Below the pieces are notes generated by a model. It was not told the origin of the DNA. It made no database searches and saw only the letters and a list, made by a program, of their open reading frames with translations. Source: Micropterix aruncella (taxonomy: Eukaryota > Arthropoda > Insecta > Lepidoptera > Micropterigidae). Taken from it: a stretch of 64,000 bases of DNA. The stretch is taken from the NCBI GenBank assembly GCA_944548615.1, contig OX155952.1, forward strand, positions 41,673,255 through 41,737,254. The letters are read 5' to 3'. The stretch's first letter is position 1. Each line of letters opens with the position of its first letter. A program made the translations under genes and the position numbers. Shown piece by piece: positions 1 to 10,325 of the stretch.

Positions 1-230
1 CGGAGAATGCGGAGCGGCGTGTGCGGCGGGTGCGGCGAGTGCGGCGGCGCCGCTGACGCTAGCCGAGTGGGCCCGCGGCGCGCAGCAACGCCGGTTACGC
101 GCCCTTGGCCGCTTGATCGCTTCGCACGCTGGCAAGGTGCTTTTCATCGCGCTTCTTATCCTCGCCTGCTTCTGCGTCGGACTCAAGAACGCCCAGCTCC
201 ATTCCAAGGTCGAACAGCTATGGGTGCAAG
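1..230 (+). CDS. ptc: ptc exon 1 of window (partial): TM1 region
   Basis: Read in the frame beginning at base 2, this segment encodes an Ala/Arg-rich stretch followed by HAGKVLF, a hydrophobic run and FCVGLKNAQLHSKVEQLWVQ. The last part is nearly identical to the first transmembrane helix and start of the first ectodomain of Drosophila Patched. The exon ends at a strong donor, CAAG|GTATGT, after base 230, leaving one base of a split codon (phase 1). That base joins exon 2 to give Glu, continuing QEGGRL as in the fly. The first ~40 codons (Gly/Ala/Arg-rich) have no clear counterpart, so the true 5' exon limit may be inside the window or upstream of it. The initiator methionine is not present. 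Past the donor the frame stays open to base 571 into a LINE relic. Confidence 0.85.
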
Positions 231-354
231 GTATGTCTTTCTTTGGTCACTTCTGTCGTATCTTCCACCGTATCTTTCACTTCTATCATATCTTCAAACT
301 AGAATTCAAACGAATTCTAGTTTGTATCCAAAAACACCCTCATAATTGGGGAAA

Positions 355-575
355 AGGACAGCAAGCTCTTGCGTCAAGAGCGACCGCATCTACTAACTAC
401 CTGATTGCTTTAATAAAGACTAACTTTGCGCAAAGGCCAGCGTATTTCATGGCGCCCAAAATATATAACAGCATCGACAAGTTAAAAAACAATAGCGATA
501 TTGAGAGGTTTAAATTTAAAATAAACCTTTTAATACAAACTTTTGAAGTTGTCGCTACTACCCGTGTATAATTCT
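355..575 (+). mobile_element. LINE 3' end relic in ptc intron 1
   Basis: The + frame reads NFAQRPAYFMAPKIYNSIDK and on to a stop at 569-571. This matches the reverse-transcriptase C-terminus of the LINE at 50715-52740 (FAQKHFGFIGPKIYNHLKES) in the same register. It is a short 5'-truncated remnant of a Jockey/CR1-group non-LTR retrotransposon. It lies in frame with ptc exon 1. Confidence 0.6.
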
Positions 576-959
576 CCCCTCCTTTATCACTCCGTTTTAT
601 AAACAACTGGAAAACACAATATTCCAACAACGTATTCCGGGACATATAATGGAGAAATGTGGGATTTTTATTGGTGTCTTATACAAACGTCGAATGGTCG
701 ATCATGCAGCATCTTATAGATAATTCTCTCCCTTTGGTAAAGTGAACAGGAAGCAGGATGTTATGGATGCGGGCGTCCTTTGAGTGTCAGACATCTTTTG
801 TTTCCTGGATGGCGGGCGGCGTAGCGCTTTGTTGGCAATTTTGGACAATTCCTCAACTCTATAAATAATATTTTACCAAGTACGCTAATCTTTAATACCA
901 TGGTATTAGGTCCTTACCTATGTGATTGCCATTTTATCATACTGCTAGTTTAACTTCGA
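576..959. other. Intronic sequence, nothing recognised
   Basis: AT-rich intron 1 sequence. I see no coding, RNA or repeat signature that I can name. Confidence 0.5.
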
Positions 960-1340
960 TAACGTCTACTCGAACTTATTGGCCAATAGTAATGTCTGGA
1001 CGACTAAAGGAATCGAATTTGGCCAGGTGTGAAGATTTAGAGGGTTTGAGATGCCTCTTTGAACAATCTGTTAATCCAGAGAGGTATTCATTCATTTTGC
1101 TAATTGCAGAGTTAGCGTCATTGGGATGGAAAGAGAGGAACAATTGGGTGTCATCTGCATACATGTGTTTTTCAGAGTAACGGAAGTTATCGCCGATATC
1201 AATGGTATATAAAGAGTAGAGCATTGGTGCAAGTATCGTGCTTTGAGGGATATCGATTTCGATGACTTGATGCATGTAATCCCGACCATTCTTGTAAAGG
1301 CATCCGAGGTATCTGCGAGTGTTTTCGATATAAATAACGT
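960..1340 (-). mobile_element. CR1/Jockey-type reverse transcriptase relic
   Basis: The minus strand reads IPQSTILAPMLYSLYTIDIG, a degenerate RT motif B. It is followed by HMYADDTQLFLSFHPNDA, which is motif C with an intact YADD. A -1/+1 frame change is evident because an overlapping minus frame continues the same similarity. There is no start or stop architecture of a gene, so this is a dead fragment. A sister fragment lies at 4894-5010 on the + strand. Confidence 0.7.
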
Positions 1341-1779
1341 AACGTACCTACGCCTGCTGCTGACGACTCGACTCAGCATCAGCTGGCCGATCTAATGTGC
1401 AGTGTTATTAGCGAGCGATTGAAAGGACATAGTGCGGTGTGGCGATGGCTGATGGCGACCTTGTTGCGAGCACGTGGCCACCGTCTCCGAGCGAGACGGC
1501 CGCTCGGCGTATTTGAGTTCCGTCTCTGTCTCGTCTGTGGGCCGGCAGTCTGTGTGGTCCGACGGACCCCGCTCGTCCGCGCCCCGGTCCCCTTCCTTCA
1601 CCTCGTCCGCCGTCCCACACACATCGTACGTACGGACGCCGGACGCCGTACTACAATAACACCGCCGAGCCAACTGCCGTTGTTTATCGGGCCACTCACT
1701 CTTGGACGACGCCGACCCGACCGCGACGGACGGCAGACGCACGATGCCGGCGGCCGACCGTAGGGCCAGAGCCCATTGC
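1341..1779. other. CpG-rich unexplained intronic segment
   Basis: GC-rich, with many CpG dinucleotides, in contrast to the AT-rich flanks. Overlapping open frames exist on both strands but have arginine/proline-rich composition and no recognisable motif, as expected of CpG-rich non-coding DNA. It could be a regulatory element or an old repeat. Confidence 0.35.
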
Positions 1780-1790
1780 ACTTTCAGAAG

Positions 1791-2710
1791 GGGAGCTAAT
1801 GGGCCCTGTTGCAGTTTGGCCACTAAGACCCCATGTCACAGTATACCGGGAAATGCGGGAAAAGTGCGCGAGGAATGTGTGCAGAGGGCAGAATCCCAAC
1901 GAACGCGAACGCTTAGCATTACGGCCAGGTAAAGGCTGGCGACCCTGTCGAGCGTTCGTATATCTGCGTAGGCCAAGCAGCTGAACATCTGGCGACCATA
2001 TCCGAGTCATTACGACTCGTGATGTATTCGCTTTGATGTCAACATTGGTCTAAGAGACGCTACTGTCTGGGGTATACTGTGCCCATGTGTAGGGTCGGCC
2101 AAACGCACGGATTAACACCCATCCGTTGGCCTCCACGCAGAAGTGCGAGCGCTCTGGCCTGCGGGCCAGTCTGCCCCGGGAGTCAACCTTCGGGCTCTCC
2201 TAAAAGGTTTGCGCACCGTGCGGCGTCAGCCAATCGATTGTGCATTCCGACTGACAGCCGGGGGAGTCTGGAAACAGTATTGTTTTCTATAGAGCAGGGG
2301 TAGTTGTTAAGCTTACAGCAACTGCTCTTGAAACAACCATTCGGCTACCCGATGCCTGGTGAACAGCCGGGCAAAGGAGGCCGTGATCTGCGATAGGTTC
2401 GGTAGACACCGAATCACCGTTACTTAAGGGAGAGGACCGCGCAAGCGACCTCGAACCTGTAACCAGTTGGGAAACCGATGTTATCTGGCTGTCACTGGAA
2501 GTAACGGCCCGGGCCCGAGTGTCAGCCCGCTGTTTGATTAACCTGGCTATCTCGCGGTAAAGCGTTAGCTTCTTACTAACAAGACAGTGGATTGTTTTCG
2601 TCCCAAGTCTTCTACGCTCACCTCACGGGAGACAGAACGATCTAATATCGTTAAAACTTCCTGAGGTGACGGGTTCGCCCGTTGTAGTTGACAGCTCTAA
2701 TTTTTTCTAG
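1791..2710 (+). mobile_element. 660-bp-family retroposon, copy A (carrying a nested MITE)
   Basis: First of several related insertions. It starts with GCTAATGGGCCC and ends after CGGGTTCGCCCG and GTTGACAG. It is flanked by an 11-bp direct repeat ACTTTCAGAAG at 1780-1790 and 2711-2721, which marks the insertion. Removing the 245-bp MITE at 1837-2081 leaves about 675 bp, the size of copies B and E. There is no open reading frame of note and no poly(A). The target-duplication length suggests mobilisation by a LINE reverse transcriptase. I cannot assign it to a named family. Confidence 0.75.
1837..2081. mobile_element. Small TIR element (MITE) inside retroposon copy A
   Basis: It begins CACAGTATACC and ends GGTATACTGTG, a perfect 11-bp terminal inverted repeat. 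It is flanked by a perfect 7-bp duplication CCCATGT at 1830-1836 and 2082-2088. Copy E of the host retroposon has the uninterrupted sequence GACCCATGTGT at this place, a paralogous empty site. It is non-coding at 245 bp. The superfamily is uncertain; P- or hAT-like is possible from the duplication length. Confidence 0.8.
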
Positions 2711-2721
2711 ACTTTCAGAAG

Positions 2722-3115
2722 TCTTTTCCGGAATTGAAACCTGCTGCAGATCTTTTTTTTCATCTCTATAATCTGGTCTGCCAGAATTGATTCTGATCTA
2801 AATATACCCCAAGGTTCTTCATGCTTTACGATGCTATACAAAATCTCTTTTGTCGTATTTTTGGTATAGATTGCATGTCGATCCTCTGGGTGCAGAAGCT
2901 GCCACCGATGACGATTGCTTGTGTTTTAGAGAGGTTTCGGAGCAAGTCACGGCATTTAGACCATCCCGATTTACTATACAAGTCAGCGTTATTTGCAGCG
3001 ATGGCTGTATCAAGATAATTTTGGCTAAAGTGAGAATAGATTTGGGAATTTTGCGCGTCGTCGGCATAAAGATTATATTTTGCATGAAGAGATTTAGACA
3101 AACAAATGATTAATA
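2722..3115 (-). mobile_element. Reverse transcriptase relic (CR1/Jockey group)
   Basis: The minus strand encodes NLYADDAQ (motif C), then YSHFSQNYLDTAIAANNADL and LSKTQAIVIGGSFCTQRIDM, typical of LINE RT sequence after the catalytic YADD. It is truncated on both sides and is a non-functional fragment. Confidence 0.7.
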
Positions 3116-3169
3116 ATGCAAATATAAGACACGTGGTTATAAGACTATCTTGTGAGACACCGTTCTTTT

Positions 3170-3660
3170 GAGGAGTTGTTCAACAACGAATTTAGGTGAG
3201 TTTTAGGTGCATGATCACTGGAATGCTGCTAACTCGCTAAACGGTATTATTCCACCTTCCGCAGGTTAGCACTAATTATGCACAAAACAGTTTCATGTAT
3301 AGGGTATGTAAAATTTGTAATACGCAACTCGGCGATATTGACGTATGCAATACGTCATCTATCGCTCTTAAGAAAGCAATTATTAATGACTGTGTTGACA
3401 TATCATTGTAATCGCAATTTATAATATAATGTTAATAATATGTATTCAAGAATATATTTAAATAATATAGATTATATTAGGAACATTTTATTTACTTAAT
3501 ATGACTCCTTCCTTCCCAGTTCCCACCACCCCCCCCCCCACACCACCCCCCCTATTTGTCTTTATTGTTCAGAAAAAAATACGTGTTTAAATTATGGTTA
3601 AGTGGAAACATGTGATTAGCATTATTTTTGAAACCCAATAATTTTGTACCAAATGTTTTC
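3170..3660 (+). mobile_element. LINE 3' end / 3' UTR relic
   Basis: CCGCAGGTTAGCACTA and the following sequence recur at 16612-16890, where they follow an RT C-terminus. This stretch is therefore the 3' tail of the same LINE family. It includes a C-rich tract at 3521-3552 that is probably unstable. Confidence 0.5.
3521..3552. repeat. Poly-C tract
   Basis: A run of C broken only by a few A bases; the complementary strand is G-rich and could form a G-quadruplex. Confidence 0.8.
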
Positions 3661-4893
3661 TACGTAGTGTGACATTTTACTTGAGGCGCGCGTCGTCGAA
3701 GTAATTTCAAAATTCGCGCTCGCCAACTCGCGAAATAACCGCGTCAGCACAAAGACGCAAAGACGATTGCAACATCACCGAAACATCTGGCGGCGGATCA
3801 CTTTCGGTCGAACGACGCAGATATTCAAACGTTCGAGAAATTTGACGACCCCCTCCCGCGTAAAGACACAGGCGTTTGACGTTACGTATCCCTCTGATCA
3901 CTTTTCTTGCATCATATCCTTGCCGCGTCTTGCCACTGGAGAGTGCGCTTACTGTTCTAATTATGTATACTGTGCCTACGGGGTGTAGTATGAAGTACTC
4001 CTCAGTTGTAATCAGTCAGCAGACATAGGCAATGAAACATGCCGAACTTGAAGCGTCTACTTTATTTGTGCCCATTCATTCAATAGCGTAGCTATAGCGA
4101 GAGGTATCCAGCTTCCTGGTTCTCTGACCTTAAAACGGCGCCTTCTTTCGATCCATTTTATTAGCAAATCTACTAAATGTCAATGACGCAGTCTGGAAAA
4201 CAATGAACCACCAAATAAACTTTAATTAAATACAAATTTATTTTTTTTTCTTTGAACGGTACACTTTTTCTGTCAAAATGCTTATATTAGTCAACCTGAT
4301 TGATTTTATTTCCGTATCTCCATGACCAAGGATGTAATCATTATCTTGGAAAAATCATATTTCGAATTTGGAAACTTTTCGTTGGAAATCACGGTCACCC
4401 TCTAACCTACTTTCGGGATTTAAAAAAATAATATTTACAAAGACACAATCGGTCTTTGTAAACGTCATTAGACCAAGACCGATTAATCTGTGATTTATTT
4501 GATTCGTGTGCCCGATAACTAATGCTAAACTAGAATGTGCTCCCGAACTGGGGCACATACCTGCATTGCGCATCGCTCTACATTGTGCGGAAAATCACAA
4601 TGATCCCTCCGATGCGCTGCGCTGATCCAGTCTCAATACATTCATTGCAAGTCTTGCATAGCGTGACTTATTTCGAGTTCTTTTCAGAGAATTATAGGAT
4701 ACGAACGGCGTTCAAAAAATGTCTACGAGTATAATACTTACGTTATCTGTACATATTCGAGTCGGTGTATTCACTGATAGGTAATGCCGTACTTGGACTG
4801 TTTGAATACACAACAGTGTTGCCAGGTATCTGCTAACGCAAGGCAGATTTTTTCCAACCGTTGTAGCCGTTTTGCATCTTATGTTGCTTGCGC
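3661..4893. other. Intronic sequence, CpG-richer patch 3680-3960
   Basis: No gene seen. Bases 3680-3960 are richer in CpG than the surroundings and open in both directions without recognisable motifs. The rest is ordinary AT-rich intron. Confidence 0.4.
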
Positions 4894-5010
4894 CATGCTC
4901 TATGTATACACGTTGATATCAGCGATAACTTCCATAACTGAACACCACATGCAGATAAAACTTAAGTGTTCCTTACTTTCCAATATCAAATTTGAAATTA
5001 TCAAATAAAG
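4894..5010 (+). mobile_element. Reverse transcriptase fragment
   Basis: ATGCTCTATGTATACACG and the next ~100 bases resemble, on the + strand, the minus-strand RT relic at 976-1275 (the MLYSLYTIDIGD ... YADDTQLF region). It is heavily decayed and frame-shifted. Confidence 0.45.
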
Positions 5011-5544
5011 ATCTCTCTAACTTGGTCAAAGATGCATGGTTATTAAACTCAACCCCTTTTAAATCTTCATTCCTGGTAGTAGGTGAATCCTCTAAACGGG
5101 TTTGTTTTTCAGAAGAAAAACAGTAAAATAAGAACTCCGTAAAAAAACAACTAAAATGATTTTTTACCGAATTTTATTAAAAACTGATAAACATCTAAAC
5201 TTTTCTAATTTGTTTAGAGTATTCTTTAACTCTTTGAGTCAGAGATTAATGAAATGTTTTTAATTTTATGTCTCTTTAGCGACTTTTATGATCACCATGA
5301 GAAAAGCCATTTTGGTAATTTTGCCGAATTTTATCTATGGATTTCTCATGTATTTTGTGGTGGAACATTTTGCAGTACTTATAAAAGTTTATTTCCGTTA
5401 TGTCTTGGGTATCTCTCCGTATATAATTTAAAGTAAAATCATTTGCAAGAACCTGGTGATATTAACATACTCACGGGTAGTGCGTTTTGCAAGAATTAAA
5501 AAATAATTCTCCTGTAGTTTTGGTAGTAATAACAATAATCGACA
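5011..5544. other. AT-rich intronic sequence, nothing recognised
   Basis: No coding potential beyond chance and no named repeat. Confidence 0.4.
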
Positions 5545-5776
5545 TAAATATAAGACCTAGCTACGCCCCGCGGTTTCACCCGCATGGTGATGGAAAATTG
5601 TGATAATGATGAGAGAAAACTATATATCTTTATAAATTATAGCCTATGTGTTATTCTGATGTGTAAGCTATATTATTGTAAAGTTTCATGAAAATCTATT
5701 CAGTTGTTTTTGCGTGAAAGAGTAACAAACATCCATACATACATTCTTACAAACTTTCGCGTTTATAATAGTAGTA
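5545..5776 (+). repeat. Common lepidopteran interspersed repeat (Lep1/Helitron-like candidate)
   Basis: It opens with CTAGCTACGCCCCGCGGTTT. It then runs through a TTTCATGAAAATCTATTCAG block and ends TTTATAATAGTAGTAGGAT. This start-middle-end signature is familiar from very abundant short non-autonomous repeats of butterflies and moths. The family assignment rests on memory of that signature only. Confidence 0.5.
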
Positions 5777-6838
5777 GGATATATCAATTTCCAAAAGTCT
5801 CGGGGAGTAACTCTTCACCATGTCCCAAACTGATTTGCAGTTCAACAACATGTCCGATTGTCAATAATTTTGTAGTATAATTACAAAATTTGCTTAGTAC
5901 TTTATATCCATTGAAAAACATACACTATATTGCATGTTTCGCGACGAATATTAATAGAAACAGAATTCCCTATTCCGTTACCTACCTTGATTTTTACAGG
6001 GGAATTTTATTTGTTTTTAATTGTTTTAATCAGTTTGGTCATTTTTCGTCAAGACTTGATCGTCGAATCATTTTCGAGTTTCCATTGCCATGACCAGATA
6101 TTAATATAATATTTACCTTAATGTATTTACATTGTTAGTTGTATCTGTGTATCTGTTCACAAATCTCTCATATAAATTTTTAAGCCATAGCGCACTAAAA
6201 TTAAGATATATTCTTGTTGACATTTTGGTGTTGGGAAATTCGTTTCTTCTATTCTGAAACTTTCTATATTTATAGGGAAAATATCACAGTCTTGAGAATC
6301 GCTATTTACAACGTTCGGTGAAAAGGCCCTTAATCATTATAACACACTTAATTATCAGACAAGTACATAGAAAAAAATAATGAAAAATATCAATTATCTA
6401 AAAAATGCTGTCAGAAAATAAAATAGCCATATTTCCGCTGAGCCGTTCAAATACGCCAAAGAATTGTTGTCGTCGTCTTTCCACATCCCTATAATAAAGA
6501 CGTAAAAGATACGCATATAAACAACTCTATTCAGACGATTCTCTCTTTATTATCGGCATGTGTTAAAATAAAATCAGTAAACATTATTCAAACGTTAACG
6601 GCGAATGTATCGCATGAATGCGGCAATAAATATATTATAGCCGTCGGTTTTGTCGGTGTGTCGGTGCGAGTGCGAGGTGGTCCTCGGCATTCAACGCAAC
6701 ATTCGCCGACCCCGCGACATGTTTATTTCACCGGCTGCGAACGCCTGTTTCGAGAAGAAGTCCTACTGCGATTAATCTCCTTGCGGGGTGTCGCGCCGAC
6801 TCAATAACGTCATCATATTTGAAGAGAAATATAATATC
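5777..6838. other. Intronic sequence; CpG-rich patch 6650-6740
   Basis: Mostly AT-rich. Around 6650-6740 there is a run of TCGGTG-like CpG motifs. No gene or repeat recognised. Confidence 0.4.
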
Positions 6839-6861
6839 TAGTAGTAGTAGTAGTAGTAGTA
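6839..6861. repeat. (TAG)n microsatellite
   Basis: About seven consecutive TAG units. Confidence 0.9.
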
Positions 6862-6889
6862 AACGGAGTGGGGGGCTTGTATCCAGCTC

Positions 6890-7375
6890 TTGATGTCACC
6901 TGGATCTATAAGATCTTTTGTAACTACCCACTTTGTGGTTGTCAAAGTCCATACAGATACTGGACCTTCGAGTTGGGCAGATCGCTGGGTTCGAGAAAGG
7001 CTCGACTCAGTAAACTGTCTTTTTGCGGCGAGGCCTGGGCAGCGACCGACGATGTGTATGCTGTCTTCGGGTTCTTTGCCACATATTCAACAGTCCTTGC
7101 TCGGTCAAGCCAAGGTGGAATAGATGTGCTCTAAGGGTCGTATGTCCGGTGAGGAGACCGACAGCGGTTCCAAGGTTCTTCTTATGTATACCAATTAGGG
7201 CCTTGGTTTTCTTAGGAAGATTTTGCTCCATTGTGGCCTTTGCCTGGCGACATTCTTGGCTCTGTTTCCAGGATGTCCGATTTTCCTGCTCCAAGCTATC
7301 CCTGATGATTTTCTTATTATACCTATAACGAAGGGGACCCCCAACAACTGGCTCCACTGGGCATTCCAGTGTGCC
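6890..7375 (-). mobile_element. RNase H-bearing LINE 3' relic (LOA/Jockey group)
   Basis: The minus strand encodes WKQSQECRQAKATMEQ and LGTAVGLLTGHTTLRAHLFH. This is the region between RNase H and the terminal zinc-binding segment that is also present in the intact element at 36066-38234 (MTGHCPLNKHLFTIG). It is fragmented over more than one frame. It is an old relative of the young LOA-like insertion. Confidence 0.65.
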
Positions 7376-7638
7376 CAGTATATAATATCTAAAAACTCAT
7401 AGATTAACATTCTTCGCTATCTATGCATACGTTGATATAGCAGTAGTACTTCTATACTCTATATCCAGCGAGTTTGCAACATATCAGCGAGTGTATTGTA
7501 TTGTATTGTATAGTGCTTTCTCTTTTGAATAGTCCGACTGAAAAGAGAGAAATTATTACCATCGCCGGGGAGTGGGGGTAGGAGTATTTAAAGAGTAACA
7601 CATGATCTGTTTTTACTCTCTTGGCCCGCCAACCAACG
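7376..7638. other. Intronic sequence, short (TTGTA)n run
   Basis: No gene. A few ATTGT repeats lie at 7493-7512. Confidence 0.5.
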
Positions 7639-7653
7639 AGGAGGGAACGTATT

Positions 7654-8317
7654 ATATTGAGATGTCAACCACAACGGGCGAACCCGTCACCGCAGGACGT
7701 TTTAACGATTGATCGTTCTATCGACCGTGCAGTGAGCGTAGAAGACTTTGGACATAACAAATCCGACGTCTAGCTACGCCACAACCCGTTAGAGATCAAC
7801 GCCTTACCGCGAGTAGCCAGGTATGTTACCTGGCGGGCGGCACTCGCGCCCTAACTACCAATTGTGACCAGATTTCTCCGGTCTCTCGATTGGTTCCGAG
7901 TTCGAGGTCGCTTGCGCGGTCCTCTCCCTTACGAAGCGGTGAAACGGAGTATACCGAATCAGTCGCGGACCAAGGCGTCCTTTGCCCGACTCTGAACCGG
8001 GATCGGATGGCCAATGGTCATTTCAAGAGCAGTCGCCGTAAGGTAGACAACTACCCCCGCTCTATAGGAAACAATACAGTTCCCAGACTCCCCCGATTGT
8101 TAGTCGGAGAGCACAATCGATTGGCTTGCGCCGCTCGGTGCGCAGACCGTCCAGGAGCGCCAGAGGATTGATATCCCAGGGGAGACTGGTTGACCCAGTG
8201 TCCTACCCGGGCTCGCACCCCATGCGTGGAGGCCATCGGATGGGTGTTGACCCGTGAGTGTGACCGACCCTGAAACAGAATGGGTCTTCGTGGCCAACTC
8301 AGCAAGGGCCCATAGCT
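7654..8317 (-). mobile_element. 660-bp-family retroposon, copy B
   Basis: Full-length copy in reverse orientation (664 bp), bounded by a perfect 15-bp direct repeat AGGAGGGAACGTATT at 7639-7653 and 8318-8332. Read on the minus strand it begins AGCTATGGGCCCTTGCTGAG and ends with the CGGGTTCGCCCG hairpin followed by GGTTGACAT. The 93-97 aa open frames inside it recur in other copies but differ in frame and ends, so the element appears non-coding. Confidence 0.8.
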
Positions 8318-8332
8318 AGGAGGGAACGTATT

Positions 8333-10297
8333 GTAAAAGCGCATTTTTTTGAGATGAAGATAGCAATATCTATTTTAAGCCCCTCTGAGACGATTAACCG
8401 CCGGAATGATAATACCGCCGATCGGTGGTTTTTCCGTTGCGACAACTCGCGGGCGGCCGATCTCCGTATTTATGCAATTATGTAATTATATGCGAAAAAA
8501 GTCGTCTTCATTGAATACGCTTTCATTATACAATAGTATGCGTGCACTAACACCCCTACAAAAAAACAGGGTTGCATGCAGTCGTGAGTTTCATTCCCAT
8601 GGCTAGCTTTCTAAGGGCTAAGACCATTTCCAGGTGGAAGTCTGACTGTGTGTATTCCTCCTCGATAGCGCCTAAACACTTAATTCGATTGAGTTGAAAT
8701 TTGGCATCTAGGCATCATTTGGTCATGACAAGAGTTGAAATCCGTCCATAAGCAATATTTCAATCTCGAAATCTTTGACTTACAAACTTTAAATTTGTAC
8801 ACAGATTTGCCTTGTTGGGCCGAAATCACTTGTAATTTTCGCCGGCCAGTATATTTGGGTAAACGATTGAATCGAACGTGTTTAATGAGTTGCATTCTCG
8901 CTATCCGCGCTCGTCGCCGACGAACGATTCGCGTCGTTGACTCTCGATATATTCGACGTTTCAACACCGTACGGCGTGAGTTCCTCCCGTGAATAATTGA
9001 TATCACGCTCAAATCCTTGGCTACTTGCCGTGAAACTTTTGGGGTGATACAACCGATTTTACTTCGTCTCAAAGTTAGAATCATAAGTAATATTAATTTA
9101 AAGAATGTATTAATATATAAAATGTATGGGAAGTTTTAATCGAGTCTATTTAGTGCATACTATTGAGGGAGGTCCAGTTAAACGTTGCGGAAGTAGACGC
9201 TTTGATTGAAGAATTCGAGCGATGAGGGTTTCGTTGGGCTGGCGCCGCTGTAGGCGGGGCGGAGTGACTGCCTGGCTGCACCGGCTCGGCCCGCCTTGAG
9301 CGACCTTTCGAGGCCATTTCGAGTACGGCATGCTTTCGTTAATATCTTCATTATGCGCGCGGCTAGCCGTCGACCCTTCGGGGAAAATAACCTGTCTTCG
9401 AAGGGAAATGGTTGCGTGAACGAATCGGCCACAAAACGGTCGTATATTACCACCGTGTATACCTGTGTCGTGTCTCGCGGCCGCCGCCGCCGCCGCACAC
9501 GCATCCCTACAAATCCATCACCGAATATTGAAAGCGCACAAACCTGTAGTCACTCTTGAGTTATGATCGAGTTGTATTGCTCAGTGTTAGATTATGATGT
9601 TAGATAGACTATTTCATAACTGTGAAACAAATTGAGGGTGTGTAATATCGGTTGTATATTAATATAGGCGTTAATTGTTTATATTCCGACATTAGTTATA
9701 TATCGATATTACGGTTAAACCGTCGTATTGTTTATATAATTTGTTTGAAATAAATAAATTTCCGAATTTGAAGCGAAAACACTGTGCTCTTTCGCCGTAT
9801 CGCCTCTCTGTCTCTTTTAAATTCTGTCTCTATTTCGGTCTTCGTACAATACCCACCTACGACGCCTATTGTTGGTTTCTTCCTTACATATTTTCATTGA
9901 AACCCGCGCACTAGGGAGGTACTGAATGCCACACGCCGATCATCGATAACATAATAATAATATTTATTTCCATTTGATCTCCTGGGAATGTGAGAAAATC
10001 ATGCCGGTTTCATTGGGACTCTACGGAAACTGCTGCTTGTTTGCGTTTAAAATTTGCGAGTTGCCATACTACACGATAACCTACATTTGGGAATTTCAAA
10101 ATTTTATATCTTACTGTAGCTTGCTACATTGGCGCCATGCAGAAAATATAGATCAATCTAAGTATATTATTATGTGATTTAAAATTAGAGCCTTTAGCAC
10201 GAACTACGATGTAGTTATGACAGCGGCCGATATGGGATGGCGCAAAGACTGAGTAGCGACAGTCTCGTATCTCGACAAGAACTCTCTAAAATTGATT
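8333..10297. other. Intronic sequence; CpG-rich patch 9180-9500
   Basis: A 134-codon minus-strand open frame (8680-9084) is rich in Arg/Lys/Ile and shows no domain, so I do not call it. 9180-9500 is GC- and CpG-rich with a short CCG-type repeat near 9482. The remainder is AT-rich with nothing recognised. Confidence 0.4.
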
Positions 10298-10325
10298 GTT
10301 TCTACTCTTTATTGTGAAATTTCCC

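Noticed and set aside
1395..1823. Overlapping frames of 122-143 codons on both strands
   Set aside because: CpG-rich DNA open in several frames at once, no family resemblance.
8680..9084. 134-codon minus-strand open frame
   Set aside because: No recognisable domain, no splice or promoter context, and Arg-rich composition from CpG-containing DNA; likely chance.
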